From contig NZ_CP108053.1 of NCBI RefSeq assembly GCF_036173105.1, positions 1,054,001-1,118,000 on the forward strand: DNA of 64,000 nt, read 5' to 3'. Below are positions 18,107 through 26,927 of the stretch, piece by piece. The notes beneath the pieces are model-generated. The model searched no databases and was not told the origin of the DNA. It saw nothing but the letters and a program-made list of their open reading frames with translations. This DNA comes from Streptomyces sp. NBC_00287 (lineage in GTDB: Bacteria > Actinomycetota > Actinomycetes > Streptomycetales > Streptomycetaceae). The position numbers and the translations under genes are program-made. Each line of letters begins with the position of its first letter. Position 1 is the stretch's first letter.

Positions 18107-19093
18107 GTGCGCCTGCGCACTCCCCTCGCCCTGTTCGGGGCCGCCGTGCTCGTCCTCGTGGGACCGCCGCTGCTGACCACCGGCAGCGGTTCCGAGACCG
18201 GCACCCAGATCCCGGGCCTGCGCCTCATGGTCCCCAACACGCCCGGCGGAGGTTACGACATCACGGCCCGTACGGCTGCGAAGAACGCCGAGGACGCCGG
18301 ACTCACCCACAACATCGAGGTGTTCAACCTCCCGGGCGCGGGCGGCACTGTCGGTCTCACCCGGCTGGTGAGCGAGCACGGCAACGGCAAGCTCGCGATG
18401 TCCATGGGCCTCGGCGTGGTGGGCGCGGCCCGCTCCAACCACGCGCCCAAGACCCTGGCCGACACCACGCCCATCGCCCGGCTCACCGAGGAGCAGGACG
18501 TCGTGGTCGTCGCCAAGGAATCGCCGTACAAGACGATCGACGAGCTGATCGAGGCCTGGAAGGACGATCCCGGAAAGCTGCCGGTGGGCGGGGGGTCCTC
18601 GCCCGGCGGGCCGGATCATCTGGCGCCGATGCTGATGGCGCGGGCGGCCGGGATCGCGCCGAAGGAGGTCAACTACATCCCCTTCGACGGCGGTGGTGAG
18701 CTGCTCGCCTCGATCCTCGGCAACAAGGTCGCCTTCGGGGTGTCGGGGGTGGGCGAGTACCTGGACCAGATCAAGGCGGGTGAGCTGCGGGTGCTCGCGG
18801 TCACCGGTCCGGAGCGGGTCGGCGAGCTGAAGGACGCGCCGACGCTGAAGGAGTCCGGGTACGACGTGAGCTTCACCAACTGGCGCGGCATCGTCGCCCC
18901 GCCCGGCCTGACCGAGGCCGAGCGCGACAAGCTCACCCGGCTCGTGCGGGAGCTGCACGCCTCGCGCGAGTGGCAGAAGTCCCTGGAGCAGAACGGCTGG
19001 GAGGACGCCTTCCTGACCGGCGAGAAATTCGGCGACTTCCTCGCCAGTCAGGACAAGCGCGTTGTTTCGGTGCTGAAGGAGCTGGGACTTTGA
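18107..19093 (+). CDS. tctC: Tripartite tricarboxylate transporter substrate-binding protein
   Basis: A 328-residue extracytoplasmic binding protein. An N-terminal hydrophobic signal (LALFGAAVLVLVGPPLL) leads into the TctC (Bug) fold: MVPNTPGGGYDITAR at the ligand loop, FNLPGAGGTVG, and FGVSGVGEYL. The GTG at 18107 follows AGGTGG at a good distance; GTG 18098 is a possible alternative. It delivers a carboxylate to the TctAB membrane complex encoded next. The divergent two-component system probably controls it. The actual ligand could be citrate-like or an aromatic acid. Confidence 0.9.
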   Translation: MRLRTPLALFGAAVLVLVGPPLLTTGSGSETGTQIPGLRLMVPNTPGGGYDITARTAAKNAEDAGLTHNIEVFNLPGAGGTVGLTRLVSEHGNGKLAMSMGLGVVGAARSNHAPKTLADTTPIARLTEEQDVVVVAKESPYKTIDELIEAWKDDPGKLPVGGGSSPGGPDHLAPMLMARAAGIAPKEVNYIPFDGGGELLASILGNKVAFGVSGVGEYLDQIKAGELRVLAVTGPERVGELKDAPTLKESGYDVSFTNWRGIVAPPGLTEAERDKLTRLVRELHASREWQKSLEQNGWEDAFLTGEKFGDFLASQDKRVVSVLKELGL

Positions 19094-19227
19094 CTCCTCT
19101 CCGCCACGAAGTACGGGGATTCCTGGCTCACGCTGCTCTCTCGCTCTGCGAACGATCGAGTCTTACGCGATCAACGCCAGCCGGGTTGAGACCAGCCCGG
19201 ACAAAGCTACGAATTATGGGATCTGAC

Positions 19228-19755
19228 ATGCGTGCTTGGCTCTCGCTACGCGGTCGACGACTCTACCACTGGATGCGTGAATTCTCCGAACTCGGTGTGT
19301 GCGTCCTGCTGTTGGCGCTCGGAGTGCTGGTACTCACCGACGCGCTCACCATGGACGTGGACATCGCCCAGCGCGGTCCGGTCGGTCCGAAGACCGTGCC
19401 GATCGTCGTCGGTATCGGGCTGCTGGTCATCGCGGCGCTGCTCGCCGTGGACGTCCTGCGCGGCGGCCGGGGCCAGGCGGAGACCGGCGAGGACATCGAC
19501 CTGTCCGAGCCCGCCGACTGGCGCACGGTGGCGCTGCTCACCGGGGTGTTCCTCGGCGCGGCCGTGCTGATCGAACCGCTGGGCTTCCCGGCGGCCGGCG
19601 CCCTGCTCTTCTGGGGCGCGGCCTTCGCCCTCGGCAGCCGCCGTATCGACCGCGACCCGCTGATCGCGGCGGTGCTCTCCCTCCTCACCTACGTCGTCTT
19701 CAACAACCTGCTCGGAGTGCCGCTGCCCGGCGGTCCGCTGATGGGAGCGCTGTGA
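19228..19755 (+). CDS. tctB: Tripartite tricarboxylate transporter small membrane subunit
   Basis: A 175-residue membrane protein with four hydrophobic segments ([28 protein letters not shown], a segment around [16 protein letters not shown], and [15 protein letters not shown]-like at the end), the TctB topology. The ATG at 19228 follows GGGATC; another ATG at 19216 would add four residues. The stop is one base before the tctA ATG, so the two are coupled. The gap to tctC is 134 bp and holds nothing I can identify. Confidence 0.88.
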   Translation: MRAWLSLRGRRLYHWMREFSELGVCVLLLALGVLVLTDALTMDVDIAQRGPVGPKTVPIVVGIGLLVIAALLAVDVLRGGRGQAETGEDIDLSEPADWRTVALLTGVFLGAAVLIEPLGFPAAGALLFWGAAFALGSRRIDRDPLIAAVLSLLTYVVFNNLLGVPLPGGPLMGAL

Positions 19756-19756
19756 C

Positions 19757-21238
19757 ATGAACGCCCTCAACTCCCTCATGGACGGCTTCGGTACGGCCCT
19801 CACCCCGCTCAACCTCCTGTGGGCGGCCCTCGGAGTGCTGCTCGGCACCGCGATCGGCGTGCTGCCGGGCATCGGCCCCGCGATGGCGGTGGCGCTGCTG
19901 CTGCCGGTGACGTACGGGCTCGAGCCGATCGGCGCGTTCATCATGTTCGCGGGCATCTACTACGGCGCGATGTTCGGCGGCTCCACCACCTCCATCCTGC
20001 TCAACACCCCGGGTGAGAGCGCGGCGGTGGTCGCGGCCATGGAGGGCAACCCCATGGCCAAGTCCGGGCGCGGCGCGCAGGCTCTCGCGGCCGCCGCCAT
20101 CGGGCACTTCGCGGGCGGCATGGTCGGCACGCTGCTGCTGGTGGCGCTGGCGCCGACGGTTGCCGACCTGGCCGTGGACATCGGCGCGCCGGACTACTTC
20201 GCCATCATGGTGCTGGCGTTCATCGCCGTGACGTCGGTGCTGGGTTCGTCGCGGATCAGGGGTCTCGCCTCGCTGCTCATCGGCCTCACCCTCGGCCTGG
20301 TGGGCCTGGACCAGATGACGGGACAGCAGCGGCTGACCTTCGGTTCGCTCCAACTCGCCGACGGTATCGACGTGGTGATCGTGGCGGTGGGTCTCTTCGC
20401 GATCGGCGAGGCGCTGTGGGTGGCGGCGCATCTGCGGCGCAGTCCGGGTGAGGCGATCCCGGTGGGGCGTCCGTGGCTGGGCAAGGACGATGTCCGGCGC
20501 ACCTGGAAGTCGTGGGCGCGCGGCCCGTTCATCGGCTTCCCGTTCGGCGCGATCCCGGCGGGCGGCGCGGAGATCCCCACCTTCCTCTCCTACGTCACCG
20601 AGAAGCGGCTGTCCAAGCACAAGGACGAGTGGGGCAAGGGCGCGATCGAGGGCGTCGCCGGACCGGAGTCGGCGGCCTCGGCCTCGGCGGCGGGCACCCT
20701 CGTCTCCATGCTCACCCTCGGCCTGCCGACCACCGCGGTCGCCGCGGTGATGCTGGCCGCCTTCCAGCAGTACGGCATCCAGCCGGGCCCCCTGCTGTTC
20801 GAGCGCGAACCCGACCTGGTCTGGGGCCTGATCGCCTCCCTCTTCGTCGGCATGGTGCTGCTCCTCGCCCTCAACCTGCCGCTGGCGCCGGTATGGGCGA
20901 AGCTGCTGCGCATCCCGCGGCCGTATCTGTACGCGGGGATCCTGTTCTTCGCGGCCGTCGGCGCGTATGCGGTCGGCGGTGAGGTCATCGACCTGGTGAT
21001 CCTGCTGGTGATCGGCCTGATCGGGTTCGGCATGCGGCGCTACGGGCTGCCCGTCCTGCCCGCCGTCATCGGCGTCATCCTCGGCCCCAACGCCGAGCAA
21101 CAGCTGCGCCGCGCCCTGCAGATCAGCGACGGCAGTGTGTCCGGGCTGGTCAACACGCCGTTCTCGGTGACGGTGTACGCGGTGGTGGCCGTGCTCCTGG
21201 CCTGGCCGCTGCTGCGCAAGCTCCGCGCCGGGGCCTGA
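19757..21238 (+). CDS. tctA: Tripartite tricarboxylate transporter large membrane subunit
   Basis: A 493-residue permease of the TctA family with about 12 membrane segments. The family signatures are clear: [17 protein letters not shown] near residue 35, [20 protein letters not shown] near residue 75, and the second-half repeat [23 protein letters not shown] with its pseudo-symmetric loop. GGGAGC precedes the ATG. It is the sodium- or proton-coupled permease working with TctB and TctC. The stop lies in the stem of a strong hairpin. Confidence 0.94.
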   Translation: MNALNSLMDGFGTALTPLNLLWAALGVLLGTAIGVLPGIGPAMAVALLLPVTYGLEPIGAFIMFAGIYYGAMFGGSTTSILLNTPGESAAVVAAMEGNPMAKSGRGAQALAAAAIGHFAGGMVGTLLLVALAPTVADLAVDIGAPDYFAIMVLAFIAVTSVLGSSRIRGLASLLIGLTLGLVGLDQMTGQQRLTFGSLQLADGIDVVIVAVGLFAIGEALWVAAHLRRSPGEAIPVGRPWLGKDDVRRTWKSWARGPFIGFPFGAIPAGGAEIPTFLSYVTEKRLSKHKDEWGKGAIEGVAGPESAASASAAGTLVSMLTLGLPTTAVAAVMLAAFQQYGIQPGPLLFEREPDLVWGLIASLFVGMVLLLALNLPLAPVWAKLLRIPRPYLYAGILFFAAVGAYAVGGEVIDLVILLVIGLIGFGMRRYGLPVLPAVIGVILGPNAEQQLRRALQISDGSVSGLVNTPFSVTVYAVVAVLLAWPLLRKLRAGA

Positions 21239-21253
21239 GTTCAGGCCCCGGCG
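21226..21253. terminator. Perfect 13-bp hairpin spanning the tctA stop
   Basis: CGCCGGGGCCTGA (21226-21238) is exactly complementary to TCAGGCCCCGGCG (21241-21253), with GT between; the innermost pairs must open to form a loop. The left arm ends with the tctA stop codon, and the right arm is 12 bases from the stop of the convergent AhpD-like gene, so it probably terminates both. Confidence 0.75.
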
Positions 21254-21265
21254 TTCGCCCACCGT

Positions 21266-21751
21266 TCAGTTCGTCATGCTGGTGAACGCGCCGGGCTGGT
21301 AGGAGCCGCCCTGGTTGTTCAGGATCACGCCGAACCGGTTGGCGGCGTTGATCATGGCGACCAGGGCGACCAGCGCGGCGACCTGGTCGTCGTCGTAGTG
21401 CTTGCGCACCTGTGCCCAGGTCTCGTCGGACACGCCCTGGTGGGCGTCGGCGAGCCGGGTGCCCTCCTCGGCGAGCGCCAGCGCGGCCTGCTCGGCCTCG
21501 GTGAACACGGTGGCGTGCCGCCAGGCGGCGACCAGGCTGAGCTTGACCGTGCTCTCACCGGCCGCGGCGGCTTCCTTGGTGTGTACGTCGACGCAGAAGC
21601 CGCAGCCGTTGATCTGGCTGGCGCGCAGGCTGACCAGCTCCTGGGTGATCTTGGGCAGCGACGACTGCTCGATGACCTGGCTGACGCTGTAGGTCCGCTT
21701 GGCGATCTTGGAGCCGATCTCGTTGGCGAGAAGGTTGAAACGGGGTTCCAT
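21266..21751 (-). CDS. AhpD-like carboxymuconolactone decarboxylase-family protein
   Basis: A 161-residue AhpD/CMD-fold protein. The redox motif is Cys50-Gly-Phe-Cys53 with His57 (GCGFCVDVHTKEA), as in alkylhydroperoxidase AhpD. The ATG follows GAGGACC. It is divergent from an ECF41 sigma factor, the classic arrangement in which ECF41 controls a CMD, oxidoreductase or epimerase gene. A matching ECF41-type promoter lies upstream. It probably acts in peroxide or thiol stress defence rather than in the carboxymuconolactone pathway. Confidence 0.9.
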   Translation of the reverse strand: MEPRFNLLANEIGSKIAKRTYSVSQVIEQSSLPKITQELVSLRASQINGCGFCVDVHTKEAAAAGESTVKLSLVAAWRHATVFTEAEQAALALAEEGTRLADAHQGVSDETWAQVRKHYDDDQVAALVALVAMINAANRFGVILNNQGGSYQPGAFTSMTN

Positions 21752-21806
21752 GGCTAGGTCCTCATCCGTGAACCGGTGCGCCGTTGCGGCGCGCTGACAA
21801 TCACGA

Positions 21807-21833
21807 GATGCCGAGGCCCCGGTTCCTGTGACA
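21807..21833 (-). promoter_or_regulatory. ECF41-type promoter of the AhpD-like gene
   Basis: On the minus strand the -35 TGTCACA (21827-21833) is followed after exactly 16 bases by CATC (21807-21810). The ECF41 consensus is TGTCACA and CGTC with about this spacing. The start of transcription would be near 21800, giving a leader of about 50 bases. Confidence 0.7.
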
Positions 21834-21868
21834 GCTCCCCCCGAGTGACGAGCGGCACAGCCTGTGGA

Positions 21869-21895
21869 TGTCACAGATCGCCGTCGGCCGGTGTC
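21869..21895 (+). promoter_or_regulatory. ECF41-type autoregulatory promoter of the sigma-factor gene
   Basis: The -35 TGTCACA (21869-21875) is followed after exactly 16 bases by TGTC (21892-21895). It lies 38 bases upstream of the sigma-factor ATG and overlaps an upstream in-frame ATG, which therefore cannot be the start. It forms a divergent pair with the AhpD promoter. Confidence 0.7.
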
Positions 21896-21933
21896 CGGTG
21901 TGCGACACAGTCGAGAGTGCGGAGGGACCACGC

Positions 21934-22827
21934 ATGGCAGGCACCACACAGACGGGCGACCCCGCCACGCGGGCCTTCGTCGCCCATCGAAACCTGCTCT
22001 TCACCGTGGCCTACGAGATGCTCGGCTCGGCCGCCGACGCGGAGGACGTGCTCCAGGAGACCTGGCTGCGCTGGGCCGGCGTCGACCTGGACGCCGTACA
22101 GAATCAGCGTGCGTACCTGGTACGGATCGCCACCCGCCAGGCGCTGATCCGGCTGCGCACGCTCGACCGCCGCAAGGAGACCTACGTCGGACCCTGGCTG
22201 CCGGAGCCGCTGCTGACGGCGCCGGACGTGGCGGAGGACGTGGAGCTGGCGGACAGTGTCTCGATGGCGATGCTGCTGGTGCTGGAGACGCTAACGCCGA
22301 CCGAGCGGGCGGTGTTCGTGCTGCGCGAGGTGTTCGCCCTCGACTACGACGAGATCGCCGAGGCCGTCGACAAGAACCCGGCGGCGGTACGGCAGATCGC
22401 CCACCGGGCACGGTCACATGTCGGCGCGCGCCGCCCGCGCGGGGATGTCTCGGCGGCCGAGACCCGGGCCGCGCTCGGGGCTTTCCAACGCGCGGTCGAG
22501 ACAGGTGACTTGCAAGGTCTGCTCGACATTCTCGCGCCGGATGTGGTCTTCCTCGGGGACGGCGGCGGGGTCGCGCAGGCCGCGCTGTCGCCGATCGTGG
22601 GCGCGGACAGCGTGGCGGCGCTGCTGGCCGGGTCGCGGCTGGCTTCCGCGGCCCCGCTTCAGCCGGCCCAGGTCAACGGCTCCCCGGCACTGGTCCTGCG
22701 GCTCGACGGGGAGGTCGACACGGTGCTGGCGCTGCGCATCGACGAGGGCCTCATCACGGGGCTGTACGCGGTGCGCAACCCGGAGAAGTTGGCGCGCATG
22801 GAGCGGGAGACGGAGCTGCGGCGCTGA
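21934..22827 (+). CDS. ECF41-family RNA polymerase sigma factor
   Basis: A 297-residue sigma factor. Sigma-2 covers about 12-80 (YEMLGSAADAEDVLQETWLRW), sigma-4 about 108-165 (PTERAVFVLREVF). A SnoaL-like C-terminal domain of about 120 residues follows. All three ECF41 hallmarks are present: WLPEPL (88-93) between sigma-2 and sigma-4, DGGG in the C-terminal domain, and NPEKL near the end. In ECF41 factors the C-terminal domain replaces an anti-sigma factor and tunes activity. The ATG follows GGAGGG and lies downstream of the ECF41-type promoter. Confidence 0.93.
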   Translation: MAGTTQTGDPATRAFVAHRNLLFTVAYEMLGSAADAEDVLQETWLRWAGVDLDAVQNQRAYLVRIATRQALIRLRTLDRRKETYVGPWLPEPLLTAPDVAEDVELADSVSMAMLLVLETLTPTERAVFVLREVFALDYDEIAEAVDKNPAAVRQIAHRARSHVGARRPRGDVSAAETRAALGAFQRAVETGDLQGLLDILAPDVVFLGDGGGVAQAALSPIVGADSVAALLAGSRLASAAPLQPAQVNGSPALVLRLDGEVDTVLALRIDEGLITGLYAVRNPEKLARMERETELRR

Positions 22828-22874
22828 CCTCCGGCGGCCAGGGCGCAGCAATTTGAGGCCGGGGCGGAACGTGA

Positions 22875-23717
22875 TCAGTGGACGACGGACACGATCTGGC
22901 ACGCGGCTGTGGCGAGTCGCTGTTCTCCCTGGATATGGGCTCGGCCGAGGGCTGTGGCGGGATCGATGCCACGGGTGCAGAGGCGCCAGGCGGTCTCGGT
23001 GTCCAGGAACACCGAGGCGGCCGGGCTGCCGCTGGGCGGTGCGGCGAGCGTCCAGCGACCCGCCCTGGCGCTGGCAGTGGCGGTGGCGGTGGCGGTGGCG
23101 GTCCATCTGCCGCCGCCCTCCCCCTCGGCGATCACTTCGATCTGGGCGCCGACCGGTGCGGTGGTGTGCCGCAGGGTGTGGGGCAGCGCTCGTATGAACG
23201 TGTCCAGGACCGTGGAGAGTGCGTGCGGGTCGGGGTCGGTGGGGAGGCCGACGGCATGGCGGATCTGCTGTCGGTGGGTCCAGTACTCGGTGAACTCGCG
23301 GGCGATGTCCAGCCACGCCGGGGCCGGATCGACTCCCGCCCATGACACACCCAGGGCGGGCGCGTCGAGTTCGGCGGCGGCGAACCGCTCGGTGACTTGG
23401 GTCCCGGCCGACTCCAGGGCGTCGATGAGTGAGGCCGGGTCGTCGGTGGCGTGGCGGTCGACGAACTCCTGATTGGTGCGGTGGATGAAGGCCGTGAGGG
23501 TCTCTCCGGGGAGGAAGGCGCCTCGGTTGTCGCCCAGGCGGCCTTGGAGGTCACCGAGGATGTGGGCGGCAAGGTCGTGCACGGTCCAGCCGGGGAGTGC
23601 GGGCTTGTGCCATTCGGCGGGCCGAAGCCCACGCAGGGTCCGGAGCAACACCTCCAGCTCCGAACCGAACAACGGGCGGGCGTCGATCGGTTCACCCAGC
23701 CAGGACACGTCATTCAT
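22875..23717 (-). CDS. MDMPI-family mycothiol-dependent-type protein
   Basis: A 280-residue protein of the maleylpyruvate-isomerase N-terminal (MDMPI/DinB_2) family. GWTVHDLAAHILGDL supplies the first metal-ligand His, and the later helix EFTEYWTHRQQIRHAVG carries the second set. A C-terminal SCP2-like domain follows (GGRWTATATATATA, then ASVFLDTETAWRLCTRG). An in-frame GTG two codons upstream is possible. The Thr-Ala run is encoded by a hexanucleotide repeat. Substrate unknown. Confidence 0.82.
   Translation of the reverse strand: MNDVSWLGEPIDARPLFGSELEVLLRTLRGLRPAEWHKPALPGWTVHDLAAHILGDLQGRLGDNRGAFLPGETLTAFIHRTNQEFVDRHATDDPASLIDALESAGTQVTERFAAAELDAPALGVSWAGVDPAPAWLDIAREFTEYWTHRQQIRHAVGLPTDPDPHALSTVLDTFIRALPHTLRHTTAPVGAQIEVIAEGEGGGRWTATATATATASARAGRWTLAAPPSGSPAASVFLDTETAWRLCTRGIDPATALGRAHIQGEQRLATAACQIVSVVH
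23078..23102. repeat. Hexanucleotide GGCGGT microsatellite in coding sequence
   Basis: About four tandem GGCGGT units encode a Thr-Ala repeat within the MDMPI-family gene at 22875-23717. Unit gain or loss would keep the reading frame. Confidence 0.7.
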
Positions 23718-23790
23718 GGCCACAGCCTGTCAGCCGGGATCAACGGCCTGCCGGGCTTGAGCGAAACCCAGTAGAGCCTGCGCGCGGCAG

Positions 23791-24543
23791 ATGCATACCT
23801 TCACCTGCATGGCTGACGAATGCTTCGGACTGCCCCGGCTCGCCGCGATCTACGACCAACTCGACGCTGATCGCCGCGACCTGGACGCGTACGTCCGCAT
23901 GGCGGAGGAGTTCAAGGCGCGTCGCGTGCTGGACATCGGCTGCGGGACAGGGGTGTTCGCCCTCCTCCTGGCCGACCGGGGTATCGAGGTGGTCGGGGTC
24001 GACCCCGCGGCCGCGTCCCTCGACGTGGCCAAGGCCAAGTCGGGGAGCGAGCAGGTGCGTTGGATCTGCGGTGACGCAACCGCCCTGCCACCTCTGCAAG
24101 TTGATCTGACGACGATGACGGGGAACGTCTCCCAGGCCATCGTGGACCCGGAGATCTGGCAGCGCACCCTGCGGACGGGCTACGAGTCCCTGCGTCCGGG
24201 CGGGCGCCTCGTCTTCGAGACCCGGGATCCCGCCAGGCGCGGCTGGGAGGAGTGGAACCGGCAGGACTCGTACGTCGTGACGGAAATCCCCGGCACCGGG
24301 TCGGTCGAGAGTTGGGTCGAGGTGACCGACGTACGCTTGCCGCTGGTGACGTTCCGCTGGACCTACCTCTTCACCGCGGACGGGCAAGTACTCACGTCCG
24401 ATTCGACGTTGCGTTTCCGTGAGCGGGAGGAGGTCGAGGCGGACCTGAACGGACAGGGGTATGTCATCGAGGACATCCGCGACGCTCCGGACCGTCCGGG
24501 CCGGGAGTTCGTGTTCGTGGCACGGCGTCCAGAGGCAGGCTGA
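23791..24543 (+). CDS. Class I SAM-dependent methyltransferase
   Basis: A 250-residue methyltransferase. Motif I is VLDIGCGTGVFALLLADRG (about 46-64), motif II follows at VVGVDPAAASLDVAK, and LRPGGRLVFETRDPA is the post-motif III region. The C-terminal half contains a beta-sheet-rich extension (VEVTDVRLPLVTFRW) as in many small-molecule methyltransferases. Two in-frame ATGs (23791, 23809) are possible; neither has a strong ribosome site. It is a lone gene, divergent from the MDMPI-family gene. Substrate unknown. Confidence 0.85.
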   Translation: MHTFTCMADECFGLPRLAAIYDQLDADRRDLDAYVRMAEEFKARRVLDIGCGTGVFALLLADRGIEVVGVDPAAASLDVAKAKSGSEQVRWICGDATALPPLQVDLTTMTGNVSQAIVDPEIWQRTLRTGYESLRPGGRLVFETRDPARRGWEEWNRQDSYVVTEIPGTGSVESWVEVTDVRLPLVTFRWTYLFTADGQVLTSDSTLRFREREEVEADLNGQGYVIEDIRDAPDRPGREFVFVARRPEAG

Positions 24544-24743
24544 CACTTTTCCGGACCCCCACGCACTAAGGTGGTTCACGTGACTGCCGGGTCGGCCATG
24601 GGCCACGCACGAGTGAGGTTCCCGGCCTCGGCGTGAGCGCGAGGCGGGCCAGAGCCCCGCCCTCCCCTCCGAGCCCCTCTGCCGGCGCCCCGCATACGGC
24701 GCCCCTCCCAGCGGATACCGAGACCCGGAGACACACACCACCC

Positions 24744-25172
24744 ATGCCGAACGAACAGCAGCACCCGCACGCACCCGAACTGCCGACGACCTCCGTCCAG
24801 TTGAACCACACCGCCGTCTACGCCCGCGACCGCCAACTGTCCGCCGAGTTCCTGGCCGCGATCCTGGGGCTGAAGGTGGGCGCCCCCTTCGGGCCCTTCC
24901 TCCCCGTCGACCTCGGCAACGGCGTGACGCTCGACTACTACGAGATGCGTGACGAGCCGATCCAGTCGCAGCACTACGCCTTCCTCGTGCCCGACGAGCA
25001 GTTCGACGCAATGATCGCCCGTCTGAAGGCGGTCGGGGTCACCTACTACGCCGACCCCAGCCACACCGAACCCGGGCAGATCAACCGCCTGTTCGGCGGA
25101 CGCGGCGCCTACTTCGACGACCCGGACGGACACAACATGGAGATCATGACCCGGCCGTACGTCCGCCCGTAG
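24744..25172 (+). CDS. VOC-family (glyoxalase/dioxygenase-fold) protein
   Basis: A 142-residue protein with two beta-alpha-beta-beta-beta modules: NHTAVYARD at the start and [17 protein letters not shown] at the end, where His and Glu are typical VOC metal ligands. I chose the ATG in GAGACACACACCACCCATG because the vicinal module begins right after; longer frames run into the non-coding 200-bp leader. Function within the superfamily is unknown. Its last 29 bases overlap the 3' end of the convergent IclR gene. Confidence 0.85.
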   Translation: MPNEQQHPHAPELPTTSVQLNHTAVYARDRQLSAEFLAAILGLKVGAPFGPFLPVDLGNGVTLDYYEMRDEPIQSQHYAFLVPDEQFDAMIARLKAVGVTYYADPSHTEPGQINRLFGGRGAYFDDPDGHNMEIMTRPYVRP

Positions 25173-25893
25173 CCCCGTTCCCCCGCAGTACTCGCGACAG
25201 CCCCAGCGCCGCCGTCCGTACTGCGGGGGCGAGCTGCGCGGGGCTGAAGCGCTCCCGCGGTACGGCCACCGAGAGGGCCGCCACCGCGGTGCCGCCGGAG
25301 AAGACGGGCGCCGCGATACAGCTGACCCCCATCGCCGCCTCCTGCTCCTCGTAGGCGAGCCCCGAGACCTGGATCTTCTCCAGGGCCGTCCGCAGCCGCG
25401 CCGGGTCGGTGATCGAGTACGGCGTCAGGCTCGGCAGCGCCTCGGAGAGCACCTCCTCCACCAACTCGGCGTCGGAGAGGGCGAGCAGGGCCTTGCCGAC
25501 AGCCGTGCAGCTCAGCGGCAGACTGCCGCCGATGCGGGACGGCAGCCGGAGTGCCTCATGGCCATGGATGCGTTCGAGGTAGACGACCTCCATGCCCTCA
25601 CGGATACCGAGGTGAACGGTCTCCCGGGTCGCCTCGAACAGGTCCTGCAGAAACGGCAGCGCCGTCTCCCGCAGATCGAGCCGGTGCGGGACCAGCGAGC
25701 CCAGCTCGAAGAGCTTCGCGCCCAGCCGGTACCGGGTGCCCGACCGTTCCAGCCATCCCAGCCGGACCAGATCCGCCGCGAGCCGGTGCACCGTCGGCTT
25801 CGGTAGACCGGCTCGCTCCGAAAGTTCCGACAGACGGAATGAACCACCGCTCGGACTGAAGCACTCGACGATCAAAGCAGCCTTCTCGAGCAT
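25144..25893 (-). CDS. IclR-family regulator of the meta-cleavage lower pathway
   Basis: A protein of about 249 residues. The winged HTH ([22 protein letters not shown]) is followed by the IclR effector domain, whose ligand-pocket region includes GISVIAAPVF-like sequence ([24 protein letters not shown]). I chose the ATG at 25893 because it leaves a 17-bp palindrome outside the gene; GTG starts at 25920 and 25944 would put that operator inside the coding region. It is divergent from the acetaldehyde dehydrogenase and aldolase genes. IclR proteins commonly control aromatic catabolism. Confidence 0.85.
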   Translation of the reverse strand: MLEKAALIVECFSPSGGSFRLSELSERAGLPKPTVHRLAADLVRLGWLERSGTRYRLGAKLFELGSLVPHRLDLRETALPFLQDLFEATRETVHLGIREGMEVVYLERIHGHEALRLPSRIGGSLPLSCTAVGKALLALSDAELVEEVLSEALPSLTPYSITDPARLRTALEKIQVSGLAYEEQEAAMGVSCIAAPVFSGGTAVAALSVAVPRERFSPAQLAPAVRTAALGLSRVLRGNGATGGRTAGS

Positions 25894-25908
25894 GCTGCCG
25901 CTCTCACT

Positions 25909-25925
25909 GTTCCGTGTCACGGAAC
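25909..25925. promoter_or_regulatory. IclR operator palindrome
   Basis: GTTCCGTGTCACGGAAC is a perfect inverted repeat of two 8-base arms around one base. It lies 16 bases upstream of the preferred IclR start and just upstream of a possible -35 for the divergent catabolic genes, so it could serve autoregulation and pathway control together. Confidence 0.65.
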
Positions 25926-25930
25926 AAAGT

Positions 25931-25960
25931 TTGTCGTCCGGCACGGGCGATGTCTATATC
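25931..25960 (+). promoter_or_regulatory. Possible promoter of the dehydrogenase-aldolase operon
   Basis: TTGTCG (25931-25936) and TATATC (25955-25960) are separated by 18 bases, close to a primary sigma-70-type promoter. The predicted start near 25967 gives a leader of about 34 bases to the GTG at 26001. The -35 abuts the IclR palindrome. Confidence 0.4.
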
Positions 25961-26000
25961 GATGTCAACCCGCCGTTCCACCTTCCCCAGGAGACATCCC

Positions 26001-26927
26001 GTGACGAAGGTCGCCATCATCGGCTCCGGCAATATCGGCACCGACCTCATGATCAAGGTGCTGCGTCTGTCGGAGTCCCTCGAAGTCGTCGCCCTGGCCG
26101 GCATCGATCCCGGCTCCGACGGCCTGGCCCGCGGCCGCCGCCTGAAGGTGGCCACCACCCACCACGGCGTCGAAGGGCTCATCGCCCTCGACGAGTTCAG
26201 CGACGTCGACCTCGTCTTCGACGCCACCTCGGCCGGCGCCCACCGCCACCACGACGAGGTCCTGCGCCCGCTGGGCCGCACACTCGTCGACCTCACCCCG
26301 GCCGCCCTCGGCCCCTACGTCGTCCCACCGGTCAACGGCGACGCACACCTCCACTCCCCCAACGTCAACATGGTCACCTGCGGCGGCCAGGCCACCATCC
26401 CGATCATCGCCGCGATCAACGCCGTCACGCCCGTCCACTACGGCGAGATCGTCGCCTCCATCGCCTCCCGCTCCGCGGGCCCCGGCACCCGCGCCAACAT
26501 CGACGAGTTCACCGAGACCACCGCCGCCGCCATCGAGCAGGTCGGCGGCGCCGCGAAGGGCAAGGCGATCATCGTCCTCAACCCCGCGGAACCCCCGCTG
26601 ATCATGCGGGACACCGTCCACTGCCTGGTCTCCGACTGCGCCACCGAGGCCGTCACGGCGTCGGTCGAGGACATGGTCGGCCGCGTCCAGGCGTACGTCC
26701 CCGGCTACCGCCTCAAGCAGAAGGTGCAGTACGACCGTGTCGCCGCCGACGACCCCCTGCGCACCCTCGCCCCCGAAGGCGCGCTGAAGGTCTCGGTGTT
26801 CCTGGAGGTCGAAGGCGCCGCCCACTACCTCCCGGCCTACGCCGGAAACCTCGACATCATGACCTCGGCCGCGCTGCGCACCGCGGAACGCATGGCCGCG
26901 CACCACACCACGGAGGCCGCCAAGTGA
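26001..26927 (+). CDS. mhpF: Acetaldehyde dehydrogenase (acylating)
   Basis: A 308-residue enzyme converting acetaldehyde, CoA and NAD+ to acetyl-CoA, the last step of meta-cleavage pathways. The Rossmann motif [10 protein letters not shown] is at residues 6-15, and the catalytic Cys127 is in [24 protein letters not shown] and FDATSAGAH are family signatures. The length matches MhpF/DmpF/HsaG (about 300-315). The GTG start has AGGAGA upstream. The stop overlaps the aldolase GTG (GTGA), as expected because dehydrogenase and aldolase form a channelling complex. Confidence 0.95.
   Translation: MTKVAIIGSGNIGTDLMIKVLRLSESLEVVALAGIDPGSDGLARGRRLKVATTHHGVEGLIALDEFSDVDLVFDATSAGAHRHHDEVLRPLGRTLVDLTPAALGPYVVPPVNGDAHLHSPNVNMVTCGGQATIPIIAAINAVTPVHYGEIVASIASRSAGPGTRANIDEFTETTAAAIEQVGGAAKGKAIIVLNPAEPPLIMRDTVHCLVSDCATEAVTASVEDMVGRVQAYVPGYRLKQKVQYDRVAADDPLRTLAPEGALKVSVFLEVEGAAHYLPAYAGNLDIMTSAALRTAERMAAHHTTEAAK

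Noticed and set aside
21868-21870. Upstream ATG of the ECF41 sigma gene
   Set aside because: It overlaps the ECF41-type -35 element and has no ribosome site; ATG 21934 has GGAGGG and lies after the promoter.
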